From contig NZ_CP050313.1 in NCBI RefSeq assembly GCF_011765625.1, positions 2,972,501 through 3,036,500 of the forward strand: a DNA stretch of 64,000 nt. Reading direction: 5' to 3'. This document shows positions 36,098 through 44,341 of this stretch, one piece after another. Position 1 is the stretch's first letter. Each line of letters starts with the position of its first letter. The DNA comes from Shewanella aestuarii (lineage in GTDB: Bacteria > Pseudomonadota > Gammaproteobacteria > Enterobacterales > Shewanellaceae). The translations under genes and the position numbers were made by a program. Below the pieces are notes generated by a model. The model saw only the letters and a list, made by a program, of their open reading frames with translations, made no database searches and was not told where the DNA came from.

Positions 36098-37362
36098 AGG
36101 TTGATACCAAATTTATTACATACATCCACTGCGCTGTGAACACCGTCTTCATGAAAGCCGTTATACCAATATGCGCCGGCAAAATACGTATGGCGCTTGC
36201 CACAGATTACATCGCGTTTCCCTTGCGCCGCCATACTGGCCTCATTAAATACGGGGTGAGCATAATTAAAGCTGCGTAAAATTTTAGCTGGGTCAATCAA
36301 ATCTGTTTGATTCAAGGTCACGCAAAAGGTTGGCGCATCTTTAGGTAAACATTGCAAAATGTTCATATTGTAGGTCACGCTAGCGGGACGATTAGCCATA
36401 TCCGACTCGTTATCACCATCAAGGCGGTAATTCCAACTAGCCCATGCAGCAGGTCTTTTAGGTAATAAATTAATGTCGGTATGCAATACCACTTCATTAT
36501 TTTGATATTCCATCGCTGATAGTATCTCTTGTTCATCTTGGCTTGCATCGCTAAGCATCGCTAGGGCTTGGTCACTGTGACAGGCCAAAATCACCTCATC
36601 AAAAAATTGCCATTCGCCATTAGCAATTTGGACCTTTACCCCCTCATCTTCACGGGTAATAGCGGTCACTGGACTATTTAGCAAAATATTATCTTTAAAT
36701 GGCGCGGTTAAATTTGGAATATAACTACGTGAACCACCTTTAAGCACATACCATTGTGGTCTGTCGTTAATGTTTAATAAACCATGATGCTGAAAAAAAC
36801 GAATGAAAAAACGTAATGAAAACGCACGCATATCATTAATACTTGCAGACCAAATAGCAGCGCCCATTGGCAAAATATAATGTTCGCAGAAAAATGGACT
36901 AAATTTATTTTCGTCCAAATATTGTCCCAAGGTTAATTGTGGGTAATCGTCTGCTTCATAAATCGCTTTACAAGCGTTATTAAAACGCACAATTTCCGCT
37001 AAAAACAGATAAAAACTGGGCTTAAATATGTTTCGGCGTTGTGCAAATAAACTCCACAAGTTATGGCCATTATATTCCAGCCCGCTAAACGCATTATGAA
37101 CACTAAAGCTCATTTCAGTGGGAATTGACTCAATGTTTAGTTTATCCATCAGCTTTTCAAATCGAGGATAGGTGCGGTCATTGAACACAATAAAGCCTGT
37201 ATCAATCGCATAACTTTTACCCGCGACCTCCACATCAACAGTAGCAGTGTGGCCTCCGATGTAATCATTGGCCTCAAATACCGTTACCTGATGCTCTTGA
37301 CTCAATAAATGCGCACAAGTTAAGCCTGAAATACCGGTACCGATTACTGCTATCTTCTTCAT
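36094..37362 (-). CDS. FAD-dependent amine-oxidase-like oxidoreductase
   Basis: 422 residues. The N-terminal dinucleotide motif KIAVIGTGISGLTCAHLLSQ, the GG-doublet region DYIGGHTATVDVEV and the C-terminal FAGAYWYNGFHEDGVHSAVDV define an NAD(P)/FAD flavoprotein of the amine-oxidase/desaturase superfamily. It is the usual partner of DUF1365 and cfa in photo-oxidative stress operons, where it probably oxidises or desaturates a fatty acyl chain; this is inferred from context. 52-bp gap after the SDR gene. Confidence 0.85.
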   Translation of the reverse strand: MKKIAVIGTGISGLTCAHLLSQEHQVTVFEANDYIGGHTATVDVEVAGKSYAIDTGFIVFNDRTYPRFEKLMDKLNIESIPTEMSFSVHNAFSGLEYNGHNLWSLFAQRRNIFKPSFYLFLAEIVRFNNACKAIYEADDYPQLTLGQYLDENKFSPFFCEHYILPMGAAIWSASINDMRAFSLRFFIRFFQHHGLLNINDRPQWYVLKGGSRSYIPNLTAPFKDNILLNSPVTAITREDEGVKVQIANGEWQFFDEVILACHSDQALAMLSDASQDEQEILSAMEYQNNEVVLHTDINLLPKRPAAWASWNYRLDGDNESDMANRPASVTYNMNILQCLPKDAPTFCVTLNQTDLIDPAKILRSFNYAHPVFNEASMAAQGKRDVICGKRHTYFAGAYWYNGFHEDGVHSAVDVCNKFGINL

Positions 37363-37414
37363 ATTGAATCCTATTTATCATTCTTTTTAGTATGGTTATG
37401 CTTATTAAAGACCA

Positions 37415-38176
37415 TTACTTATTGCTATTTTTCAGCATGGAAACTAACCATTTTTCGGGTAGTAACGACACAAGTTTAAGTAGCCAGGTAAAACGTCTTG
37501 GGAAGTGAATCTCAAACTTTCGGCTAGCCATACCATTGAAAATTCTTATTGCAGCTTGTTCGCTTGTTATACGCATGGGCATGGCAAAATCATTCTTGTC
37601 TGTAAGAGGTGTTTTCACAAAACCCGGACAAATCACACTCACGCCAATACCTGATGTGCGGGCCGAGTTTGATGCTAAATCGACACGTAAACTACGTCCT
37701 AGATAACTTAACCCCGCTTTTGATGCGCCATAGGCTTGCGCTCGGGGAAAGGGTAAATAGGTGGCACTTGAACTCATTAATCCAAGTTGGCTGTTTGCGG
37801 CCATTAAAGGTAAAAATGCTTCGATACAGTAGCCAATGGAAATTAAATTAGTGTTGATAACCCTTGCGAATAAATCGGCATCAAACTGGATCACATCATC
37901 AATGTATTCACAACTACCAGCATTTAAAATGACTTGAGTTAAAGGTAATTGATGGCGCTGTAAATATTGCTGCAAGGTGACACTAGCTTGCTTAATTTCA
38001 TCGACTTTTGTGACATCAAATACCAGTCCGTAACAACCGCTTAGCTCATCCAGTGCCTGTTGATTACGCCCACAAGCAATAACATGATAGCCTTGGGTGA
38101 GATAATATTTAGCTGTCGCTAAACCAATGCCGGATGTCGCTCCGGTGATTAACACCGCTTGAGTTATCGTCGCCAT
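37415..38176 (-). CDS. Short-chain dehydrogenase/reductase
   Basis: 253 residues. Classical SDR: TGATSGIGLATAKYY cofactor motif, LNAGS (NNAG equivalent), catalytic Ser in MSSSATYLPFPRAQAYGASKAGL with the YxxxK (YGASK) pair. NAD(P)-dependent reduction or oxidation of an unknown alcohol or ketone. Starts one base into the stop codon of the upstream NTF2-like gene, so it is translated in tandem. Part of the lipid-related stress operon. Confidence 0.9.
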   Translation of the reverse strand: MATITQAVLITGATSGIGLATAKYYLTQGYHVIACGRNQQALDELSGCYGLVFDVTKVDEIKQASVTLQQYLQRHQLPLTQVILNAGSCEYIDDVIQFDADLFARVINTNLISIGYCIEAFLPLMAANSQLGLMSSSATYLPFPRAQAYGASKAGLSYLGRSLRVDLASNSARTSGIGVSVICPGFVKTPLTDKNDFAMPMRITSEQAAIRIFNGMASRKFEIHFPRRFTWLLKLVSLLPEKWLVSMLKNSNK

Positions 38177-38727
38177 TATCCTATCCGCTTTTTTATCATG
38201 CTGATTAAACCACCCAAAAATGGTATTTTTTCATACAACATTTGGCCCACATCAAAGTAATCGCGATGGTAAAAAATCTTATCGTTATACTGTAACTTAC
38301 TCATGCCATCGACATGAATAGCTTGGCCTTTATTCAGTTTAGGATGGGCGTAGCGCATGGTCCAAAATAGCGATACCTGCTGCTGAGATGGGCTATGAAA
38401 TACCTCGGTAATATCAAACTCAATAAAGCTAATGTTACTGTAAAGGTTAGCAAAGTAATCAGTTAATGCCTCAAGGCCTTGCACTTGATGCAAGGGGTCA
38501 CGGAAAGTAATATTTACAGCGTAAATGTCTGATAATAAATGTAAGTTATCTTTATTTAGCTTTTGATATAAGGCGATAAACTGTTCAATGATCAACGGAA
38601 TAGTAGTTGATTGCTCAGAGTGTGAGCTCTCCGCTGTACTAAACTGAGCTGGCGACAACTCTGCGTTGTTAGATGAATTAGATTGGTCAAACTCAATCTT
38701 TGTGCTTGAGGTAGACACACCAGCCAT
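38176..38727 (-). CDS. NTF2-like (SnoaL-type) nuclear-transport-factor-fold protein
   Basis: 183 residues. A low-complexity Ser/Glu-rich N-terminal 50 residues precede an NTF2-fold domain (FIALYQKLNKDNLHLLSDIYAVNITFRDPLHQVQGLEALTDYFANLY, then VSLFWTMRYAHPKL and IHVDGMSKLQY). Such proteins open ChrR-type operons in related bacteria. I chose ATG at 38727 because GGAG lies 5 bases upstream; the frame is open to a TTG at 38769. First gene of the NTF2/SDR/FAD/DUF1365 operon. Confidence 0.8.
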   Translation of the reverse strand: MAGVSTSSTKIEFDQSNSSNNAELSPAQFSTAESSHSEQSTTIPLIIEQFIALYQKLNKDNLHLLSDIYAVNITFRDPLHQVQGLEALTDYFANLYSNISFIEFDITEVFHSPSQQQVSLFWTMRYAHPKLNKGQAIHVDGMSKLQYNDKIFYHRDYFDVGQMLYEKIPFLGGLISMIKKRIG

Positions 38728-38828
38728 AAGGACTCCGTAAGTAACAAACTTGTCGACATACATTTGCAACGTAGCTAATACAATGCCTTATATGACAATA
38801 AGATAGTAGTAGAAAATTGTTACATTAG

Positions 38829-38856
38829 AATACGCCAGCTTGATAAGTTCAGATCA
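38829..38856 (-). promoter_or_regulatory. Candidate ECF-sigma promoter of the NTF2-like operon
   Basis: Minus strand TGATC (38856-38852), 17 bases, CGTATT (38834-38829). Of the three related sites this one has the -35 closest to the TGATCC described for RpoE/ChrR-type sigma factors. The -35 overlaps the foot of the nrfA terminator stem. Confidence 0.62.
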
Positions 38857-38898
38857 AACAAAAAGCGCTTAACTAAGGTTAAGCGCTTTTTGTTTGAT
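38853..38898 (-). terminator. 21-bp perfect terminator stem after nrfA
   Basis: The arms 38853-38873 and 38878-38898 are exact inverse complements (core AAAAAGCGCTTAAC / GTTAAGCGCTTTTT) with a 4-base loop. T-rich arms would terminate in both directions. The lower part of the stem overlaps the -35 of the next operon. Confidence 0.9.
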
Positions 38899-38932
38899 TC
38901 ACGTCGATGTTTTACTGTGGAATGAAACTGCG

Positions 38933-40312
38933 TTATTGCTCATAACCATGCAGGGCAACCGGTTGCCAGTGTTTATCGACTTGCTGTTTGATAAAGTCAT
39001 CTTTAGCTTTTTGGGCGCCATCCTTATCAAACCCAATAACAGCATGGGCTTTCTCTTTAGTGCTGATATCTGGGTAGTCCACTTTATCAACACCCACTTG
39101 TTTTAAGATCAGCGCTAATAAGGTGCGTGATAAGGTCACCTGCTCAATGGCTTTATCTAATAAGGCATGACCTTCTTCTGGGTTGTGAGCATATAAACCG
39201 TGTGACGCCATTGCAAAATCCCAACGCCACTGTGAGTGACGAATTCCCATAATAGGGTCGTTCATTAATGCCCATGTGGCACCACCATCCCAAGCGGCTT
39301 TGGCTTCAAAGTGCGCTTTGACTAACAGACCTTCTACTTCACGCGCTTTGGCGTCAATCTGCTGCTTATCACGTTCAAGGGAAGCCGTAATCGCTTTTTT
39401 GCTTGAATGACACGCTGCGCAAGTATCATCAAAACTAGCTAATGCATTGCCAACTTTATGATTAGTAAAATCATTGCCCTTGTCATCTTTTGCTGGCGGC
39501 ATATGACAAGTGATACAGGTTACCCCTTGTGCAGCATGCTTACTTCGGCTCCAATGCTCAAACTCAGGATGACGCGCTTTTAAAATAGGCGTTTGTGAAA
39601 TCGGATGGATCCACTCATAAAAGCGTCTGGTGTCATAATACTTTTCAATATCATCAGCAGTACTACCAAATATCCACGGAATATTTACCTTGTTACTCGC
39701 CTCTGGCTGAAAGTAATAAGTCACATGGCATTGGCCACAGACTTGTGCCCCTTGCATACTGGTGGTTTGCTTATCAAAAGGCAGTTTAATTTTAGCCATC
39801 GCATTTTGGGCATGGGGTCTGGGTAAGGCTAGCTTTTCACTGCCGTTAACATGGCAATCACTGCAGTACACAACTGACTTAATTTCAGGACCTAAATCAG
39901 TAAAGTTAGCCGCTGAAAAGCCTTCAACTCCCATCTTTTGCATCAACCTTGGTGCATCAGGGGTTTTACATGTCCAGCAACTGGCCGATAAGCCCTTCTT
40001 ACCTTGCTCAACCGACACCCCAGTTCGCAAAATATGGCTCACATCTGCTACTGCAAAATGATGCCCTCTTGGGCTGTTATATTCTTTAGCAAAAGAAGAA
40101 CCAGCCCACAAGATGATGCTGGCCGGATAAGCCGCCAGTAAATCTTGTTTCTCGGTTTGCTCGGATGTGGCTAACCACGAATTATACTGCGAAGGAAACT
40201 GCTGCTGATTTTGCTGATCTAGGCCGCTTTCAGCCCACACAGGCAGGCAAAAGGCTCCAACGACAACAGCAAACAAGTGACTTTTATGTATTTTATCAAA
40301 CTGAATATTCAT
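38933..40312 (-). CDS. nrfA: Ammonia-forming cytochrome c nitrite reductase (pentaheme)
   Basis: 459 residues. Signal peptide LFAVVVGAFCLPVWA, then five heme motifs: CWTCK (catalytic heme with Lys ligand, the NrfA hallmark), CSDCH, CGQCH, CITCH and CAACH. It reduces nitrite by six electrons to ammonium in the periplasm during anaerobic respiration. The start at 40312 (MNIQFDKIHKSHLF) has AAGG upstream; 15 earlier open codons overlap the nnrS end and are not supported. It lies 25 bp after nnrS, so the two are probably one operon under the NsrR-like site at 41603. Confidence 0.96.
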   Translation of the reverse strand: MNIQFDKIHKSHLFAVVVGAFCLPVWAESGLDQQNQQQFPSQYNSWLATSEQTEKQDLLAAYPASIILWAGSSFAKEYNSPRGHHFAVADVSHILRTGVSVEQGKKGLSASCWTCKTPDAPRLMQKMGVEGFSAANFTDLGPEIKSVVYCSDCHVNGSEKLALPRPHAQNAMAKIKLPFDKQTTSMQGAQVCGQCHVTYYFQPEASNKVNIPWIFGSTADDIEKYYDTRRFYEWIHPISQTPILKARHPEFEHWSRSKHAAQGVTCITCHMPPAKDDKGNDFTNHKVGNALASFDDTCAACHSSKKAITASLERDKQQIDAKAREVEGLLVKAHFEAKAAWDGGATWALMNDPIMGIRHSQWRWDFAMASHGLYAHNPEEGHALLDKAIEQVTLSRTLLALILKQVGVDKVDYPDISTKEKAHAVIGFDKDGAQKAKDDFIKQQVDKHWQPVALHGYEQ

Positions 40313-40337
40313 ACTGAACCTTACCGTACAGTGAGTA

Positions 40338-41549
40338 TTAACCCGGTCTACCATCAATGCGAGGACGGGTTAAAATGGGTGCGTAATACCAAACAAACAT
40401 GCCAAAACCCACAAACCAAAAACCGCCAGCCAACCATATCCAAGAAGCCGTGTACTGAGGGATCAACAAAGGCATAATTGCCCGTAAAAATGCTGCAATT
40501 GGGATACAAGCAAACGCCAATGCCATATTAGGGCCTTGATAAATATTGCGACTGGTATGACCAAGGGATACACGAGAAATCATCGCTAAACAGAGTGAGG
40601 CAATACCGCCCACCGCAAATAAATGCAATAAAGTACGATAAGCAAATTCATTGTCAATTTGCCAAGCCATTGCAAGCAAGGTAATAGGTAATGCCCAATA
40701 GGAAACATGTAGCGACCACAGCATAGGCTCTTTTAAGGTTTTATGGCCTTGCCACCTCAATATCCTAATCAACTGAAGCCCACCAGCGATTACCAATACA
40801 GCCTGCTCTAGTCCACGCGGTAACCAATGCAGCAGAGCTTGCACGAACAACACAGCCATTAACAACAGCAATGACCATTCAATCGCCTTAATGGGTTCTG
40901 GCTTAGTAAGCTTTAATCGCATTGCCGTAAACGCTGGAATCACTCGCCCACCCATAATGGAAATCACCATTGCCAACCACCAAATCATGGCTTGCCAAAG
41001 TTGAGTTGAGAGTGAAAAGTTACGCTGATACAAAGCGTAATAACTCACTAAGTTAACAATTAACGCCACCATCAGCATGATAGGGAAGCCAATATTACGC
41101 CACTGTTTTACCTTATAAATACAGCGCCATAGGGTTGCAGCGCTAATGCCTAAGAAAAGACTATCAAATATTGCAGGCAACCAAATCGGAATATTCATCG
41201 GTAATAACAGCAATAATCTAGCCGCTAGCCAACAACCAAAAGTCAGCGCCAGCAACTTGCCTTTCATGGTCGGTTGATTGGTCCAGGTTTGCGCAGCTGT
41301 GAGTAAAAAGCCGCACACAATTGCTAATGCAAAACCAAATAACATTTCATGTGGGTGCCACCAAAGCGGAAGCACATTCGCCCAAAACTCGCCATTAAAT
41401 AAACTGTACTGGGGTGTGAACCAACCCATTAACCAAATGGGAATGTATAACGCGGCAACAATTGCCCCACCCAGAAAAAACGGCCTAAATCCCAAACGCC
41501 AAATGGCTGGCATTTGATCTACATCGCTTGGATCATCAATATTTAACAT
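40338..41549 (-). CDS. nnrS: NnrS family heme/copper-type membrane protein
   Basis: 403 residues with twelve hydrophobic segments. NnrS signatures: WRLGFRPFFLGGAIVAAL near the N-terminus, LWWHPHEMLFGFALAIVCGFLLTA, GGRVIPAFTA, and HLFAVGGIASLCLAMISRVSLGHTSR, which hold the conserved His residues. NnrS relieves nitrosative stress by protecting metalloproteins from nitric oxide damage. It is first in an operon with nrfA, which both makes and consumes reactive nitrogen species. An NsrR-type palindrome lies about 54-76 bp upstream. Confidence 0.92.
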   Translation of the reverse strand: MLNIDDPSDVDQMPAIWRLGFRPFFLGGAIVAALYIPIWLMGWFTPQYSLFNGEFWANVLPLWWHPHEMLFGFALAIVCGFLLTAAQTWTNQPTMKGKLLALTFGCWLAARLLLLLPMNIPIWLPAIFDSLFLGISAATLWRCIYKVKQWRNIGFPIMLMVALIVNLVSYYALYQRNFSLSTQLWQAMIWWLAMVISIMGGRVIPAFTAMRLKLTKPEPIKAIEWSLLLLMAVLFVQALLHWLPRGLEQAVLVIAGGLQLIRILRWQGHKTLKEPMLWSLHVSYWALPITLLAMAWQIDNEFAYRTLLHLFAVGGIASLCLAMISRVSLGHTSRNIYQGPNMALAFACIPIAAFLRAIMPLLIPQYTASWIWLAGGFWFVGFGMFVWYYAPILTRPRIDGRPG

Positions 41550-41602
41550 GGAATGACACCTGATAAGAGTTCATTACAGCACCTCTTAGCAATAACCACC
41601 AA

Positions 41603-41625
41603 AAGCTGCATATAAAATACTTGTT
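41603..41625 (-). promoter_or_regulatory. NsrR-type operator upstream of nnrS-nrfA
   Basis: Two 11-base halves around a single T: AACAAGTATTT and ATATGCAGCTT on the minus strand. They match the NsrR consensus halves (AAGATGYATTT / AAATRCATCTT) at 9 of 11 positions each. NsrR is the nitric-oxide-sensing repressor, which fits both downstream genes. Confidence 0.65.
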
Positions 41626-41724
41626 TTAGTGTAGGCCTAAGTCACCTTTGCATCAATGACTATTCCTTGAATATAGAAGATGTCTCTACAAAGTGTGAAC
41701 TTGAGCAAATGATGATCGGTATTA

Positions 41725-41747
41725 AAAAAGGGCTAAGCGCCCTTTTT
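41725..41747 (-). terminator. phrB terminator overlapping its stop codon
   Basis: AAAAAGGGC pairs with GCCCTTTTT around TAAGC. The upper arm encodes the last Lys-Lys-Gly of the photolyase and the stop TAG lies in the loop. Confidence 0.75.
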
Positions 41748-43193
41748 GAGTGAACTGAGCACTTCTATTGCCCTTTTACGTGCCATAGCATGCTCAACAA
41801 TTGGCCTAGGGTAAGCCGCCTGAGTTTGCTCAAACAAACTAGGCGATGAATAAGGCTGCGATTCAAATTGTGGCTCATGGATATTCTTTAACGACCAATT
41901 TGCTACTTCAGGGACATATTGCTTGATAAAGCTCGCATCAGGATCAAACTTGCTGCTTTGCGCCATCGGGTTAAAAACCCGAAAATACGGCTGAGCATCG
42001 CAGCCCGTTCCTGCAGACCACTGCCAACCACCGTTGTTGGCTGCTAGATCACCATCAATTAAATGCTGCCTGAAATATTTTTCGCCCCAGCGCCAATCAA
42101 TTAACAAGTGCTTAGTTAAAAAACTCGCCACAACCATACGCAAACGATTATGCATCCAACCAGTTTGATTAAGTTGTCGCATAGCAGCATCAACAATGGG
42201 ATATCCTGTTTGCCCTTTGCACCATGCATTAAATTCATCAACATTATTGCGCCACTGAATGTTTTTACCCAACACATTGAAGTTTTGCCCACGAGATAAG
42301 CGCGGAAATGCCACCAGTAGATGACGATAAAACTCTCGCCAAATTAGCTCGTTTAACCATGTTTTGGCAGGGCTTGCCTCATTGGTTAACGCATCTGGGT
42401 AATAGTATAAAATTGCGGTAATGCATTGACGGGCACTTATCGCCCCAATGGCTAAATAAGGCGATAATCGACTGGTGCCTTCTAAAGCAGGAAAGTCACG
42501 TTGCAGTTGATAATCGGCTACATCTTGTTTTAGAAAACGGATTAATATGTTTCTGGCAACATCTTCACCGCAATCCCAGATTTGGCTACTCACAGGATGA
42601 GGGTAAAACTCACCCAATTCAAAATGTATTGGTTTTGGCTTGGGCAACGACGCTTCAAAAATCGCCGCCTTAAGCGGCTTAATGTGAATGCTTGCCGCCT
42701 GTTTTTTCCACTCTTTTGAAAATGGAGTAAACACCTTATACATTTGCCCAGCTTGATTTTGCACACTACCCGGTGCTAACAAGCAATCTTGGTCAAGCAA
42801 ATGCAACGGTAATCCTGCTTCAATGATGGCCACATCACGTTGACGTTCATTAAACTCTGGCTCATTGGCAGCGTAAATCACGCCTATTTGATGCTGTGCA
42901 CAAAATTGGCTGAGCCAAGGAGAAATGTCTGCAAACCGAGGTAAATGCACCACGGTTAATTCAATACCTATGTTTGCCAATGACTGAGCTAATAAATTAA
43001 CGTGCCTTTCAATAAAGTCGATTTGTATCGGAGCAACATCATGCTCAGCCCATTGTTGTGGAGTAACAAAATATAAGGCTTTAACTTGACTGCCGTACTG
43101 TTTAGCAAAAGTACATGCCATCGCCAACGCTGGATGATCACTTGTTCGAAGATCCTGTCTAAACCACACCACACTGTTAACATTTTGCTGCAT
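41733..43193 (-). CDS. phrB: Deoxyribodipyrimidine photolyase (CPD class I)
   Basis: 486 residues. The N-terminal antenna domain begins SVVWFRQDLRTSDHPAL; the C-terminal FAD domain has LNELIWREFYRHLL, GYPIVDAAMRQLNQTGWMHNRLRMVVASFL and DLAANNGGWQWSAGTGCDAQPYFRVFNP. It repairs UV-induced cyclobutane pyrimidine dimers using blue light. It starts 15 bp after the DUF523/DUF1722 gene, so both are transcribed from the promoter region near 44215-44240. Photolyase is a typical member of the RpoE/ChrR light-stress regulon. Confidence 0.95.
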   Translation of the reverse strand: MQQNVNSVVWFRQDLRTSDHPALAMACTFAKQYGSQVKALYFVTPQQWAEHDVAPIQIDFIERHVNLLAQSLANIGIELTVVHLPRFADISPWLSQFCAQHQIGVIYAANEPEFNERQRDVAIIEAGLPLHLLDQDCLLAPGSVQNQAGQMYKVFTPFSKEWKKQAASIHIKPLKAAIFEASLPKPKPIHFELGEFYPHPVSSQIWDCGEDVARNILIRFLKQDVADYQLQRDFPALEGTSRLSPYLAIGAISARQCITAILYYYPDALTNEASPAKTWLNELIWREFYRHLLVAFPRLSRGQNFNVLGKNIQWRNNVDEFNAWCKGQTGYPIVDAAMRQLNQTGWMHNRLRMVVASFLTKHLLIDWRWGEKYFRQHLIDGDLAANNGGWQWSAGTGCDAQPYFRVFNPMAQSSKFDPDASFIKQYVPEVANWSLKNIHEPQFESQPYSSPSLFEQTQAAYPRPIVEHAMARKRAIEVLSSLKKGA

Positions 43194-43208
43194 TAATACG
43201 GCTCCGCT

Positions 43209-44171
43209 TTAGTAGGCATAGCGTAATTTAAGGGCTTCAGGGTGTGGATTTAAGTACACTTGGTTTTCAATATATTCAGTTGGAAACTCTTTCAAATAGT
43301 GATTAATCAAGGTAATTGGCACTAATAATGGCAGCAAGCCTTCACGGTATTTCATAATGGCATCAGTCAACTCTTCTTTTTGACGAGCATTTAAATGCTT
43401 TTTGAAGTAGCCCTGAATATGCTGCAAGGTGCTTGTATGGTTTTTGCGGGTAGCCTTAATTTTTAGTGCTGTCATTAATCCTTTAAAATAACTATCAGCC
43501 GAAGCTTCTAGGTCTTCAAGATTAGCCAATATCGGCCCAAGTTCTCGATACAATTTAGGGCTATGTGCCATTAAAAGATACTTATAGCGTGAATGAAATT
43601 GAATTAACTTATGCTTGGTTAATCCCGAGGCGATCATATTACGCCAATCATGATAGGCATAAACCCGAGTAAAAAAGTTCTCTTTTATCACCATATCATT
43701 CAACCTGCCCTCTTCTTCAACAGGCAGATAGGGGTATTTATCCATCAAGGCTTTAGCAAACACGCCTACACCGGTTTTTGTGCTGTTATTGGTGCCTTTT
43801 TTGTATTCTAAAACCCGTTCCATACCGCAAGTAGGCGATTTGGCACAAAAAATATAGCCTCCTAGATAACCTAACTCTTGCACTTTATTACGGCTATATT
43901 CATGCAGCTCAGCAGTCACATCTAAGGTGCCGTCAGCACTTTGAATTAACAATATGTCACCATCTTTAATTTGGCGAATGCTTTTACGAGGTGCTCCCAT
44001 ACCGATTGCCATTTCTGGGCAAATACTGGTGTATTCGAAAAAAGGAGCGATTTCTTTGGCACAGTAATAAGAGTTTTTATGACCACCATCAAAGCGAACC
44101 TCGCTACCTAATAAACAACTGCTAATACCGATTTGGATTTTTTGAGGAACAAATTCTTGAGGCTCATTCAT
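43209..44171 (-). CDS. DUF523 and DUF1722 domain protein (YbgA-like)
   Basis: 320 residues in two parts. The N-terminal DUF523 domain (IGISSCLLGSEVRFDGGHK, ICPEMAIGMGAPRKSIR, GYIFCAKSPTCGMERV) has conserved Cys residues likely to bind a metal or act in redox. The C-terminal DUF1722 domain (HKLIQFHSRYKYLLMAHSPKLYRELG, then HIQGYFKKHLNARQKEELTDAI) follows. The same pair is fused next to phr in E. coli (YbgA) and is thought to help UV or light-damage repair. First gene of the phrB operon, with a candidate ECF promoter upstream. Confidence 0.9.
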   Translation of the reverse strand: MNEPQEFVPQKIQIGISSCLLGSEVRFDGGHKNSYYCAKEIAPFFEYTSICPEMAIGMGAPRKSIRQIKDGDILLIQSADGTLDVTAELHEYSRNKVQELGYLGGYIFCAKSPTCGMERVLEYKKGTNNSTKTGVGVFAKALMDKYPYLPVEEEGRLNDMVIKENFFTRVYAYHDWRNMIASGLTKHKLIQFHSRYKYLLMAHSPKLYRELGPILANLEDLEASADSYFKGLMTALKIKATRKNHTSTLQHIQGYFKKHLNARQKEELTDAIMKYREGLLPLLVPITLINHYLKEFPTEYIENQVYLNPHPEALKLRYAY

Positions 44172-44214
44172 ATTTACGCACTCCTGTGGCGGAAAATAAC
44201 TACTAATAAAAAAT

Positions 44215-44240
44215 TACGTGCTAGTGATGACAATAGTTCA
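44215..44240 (-). promoter_or_regulatory. Candidate ECF-sigma promoter of the DUF523/phrB operon
   Basis: Minus strand TGAAC (44240-44236), 17 bases, CGTAA (44218-44214). Identical spacing to the sites at 35224-35249 and 38829-38856. Lies about 45-70 bp before the start codon. Confidence 0.58.
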
Positions 44241-44281
44241 ATTTAAAGAAAAAAACCGAAAAATGACGAATGGATAGATAC

Positions 44282-44304
44282 AAAAAAACAGAGCCAAGGC
44301 TCTG
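44282..44304 (-). terminator. Terminator after the DUF368 gene
   Basis: CAGAGCC-AA-GGCTCTG forms a 7-bp stem followed by seven T on the minus strand, 37 bp past the stop. Confidence 0.85.
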
Positions 44305-44341
44305 CTTCATTGTCAGTGGATTATATTGTAACGTCAATCAA

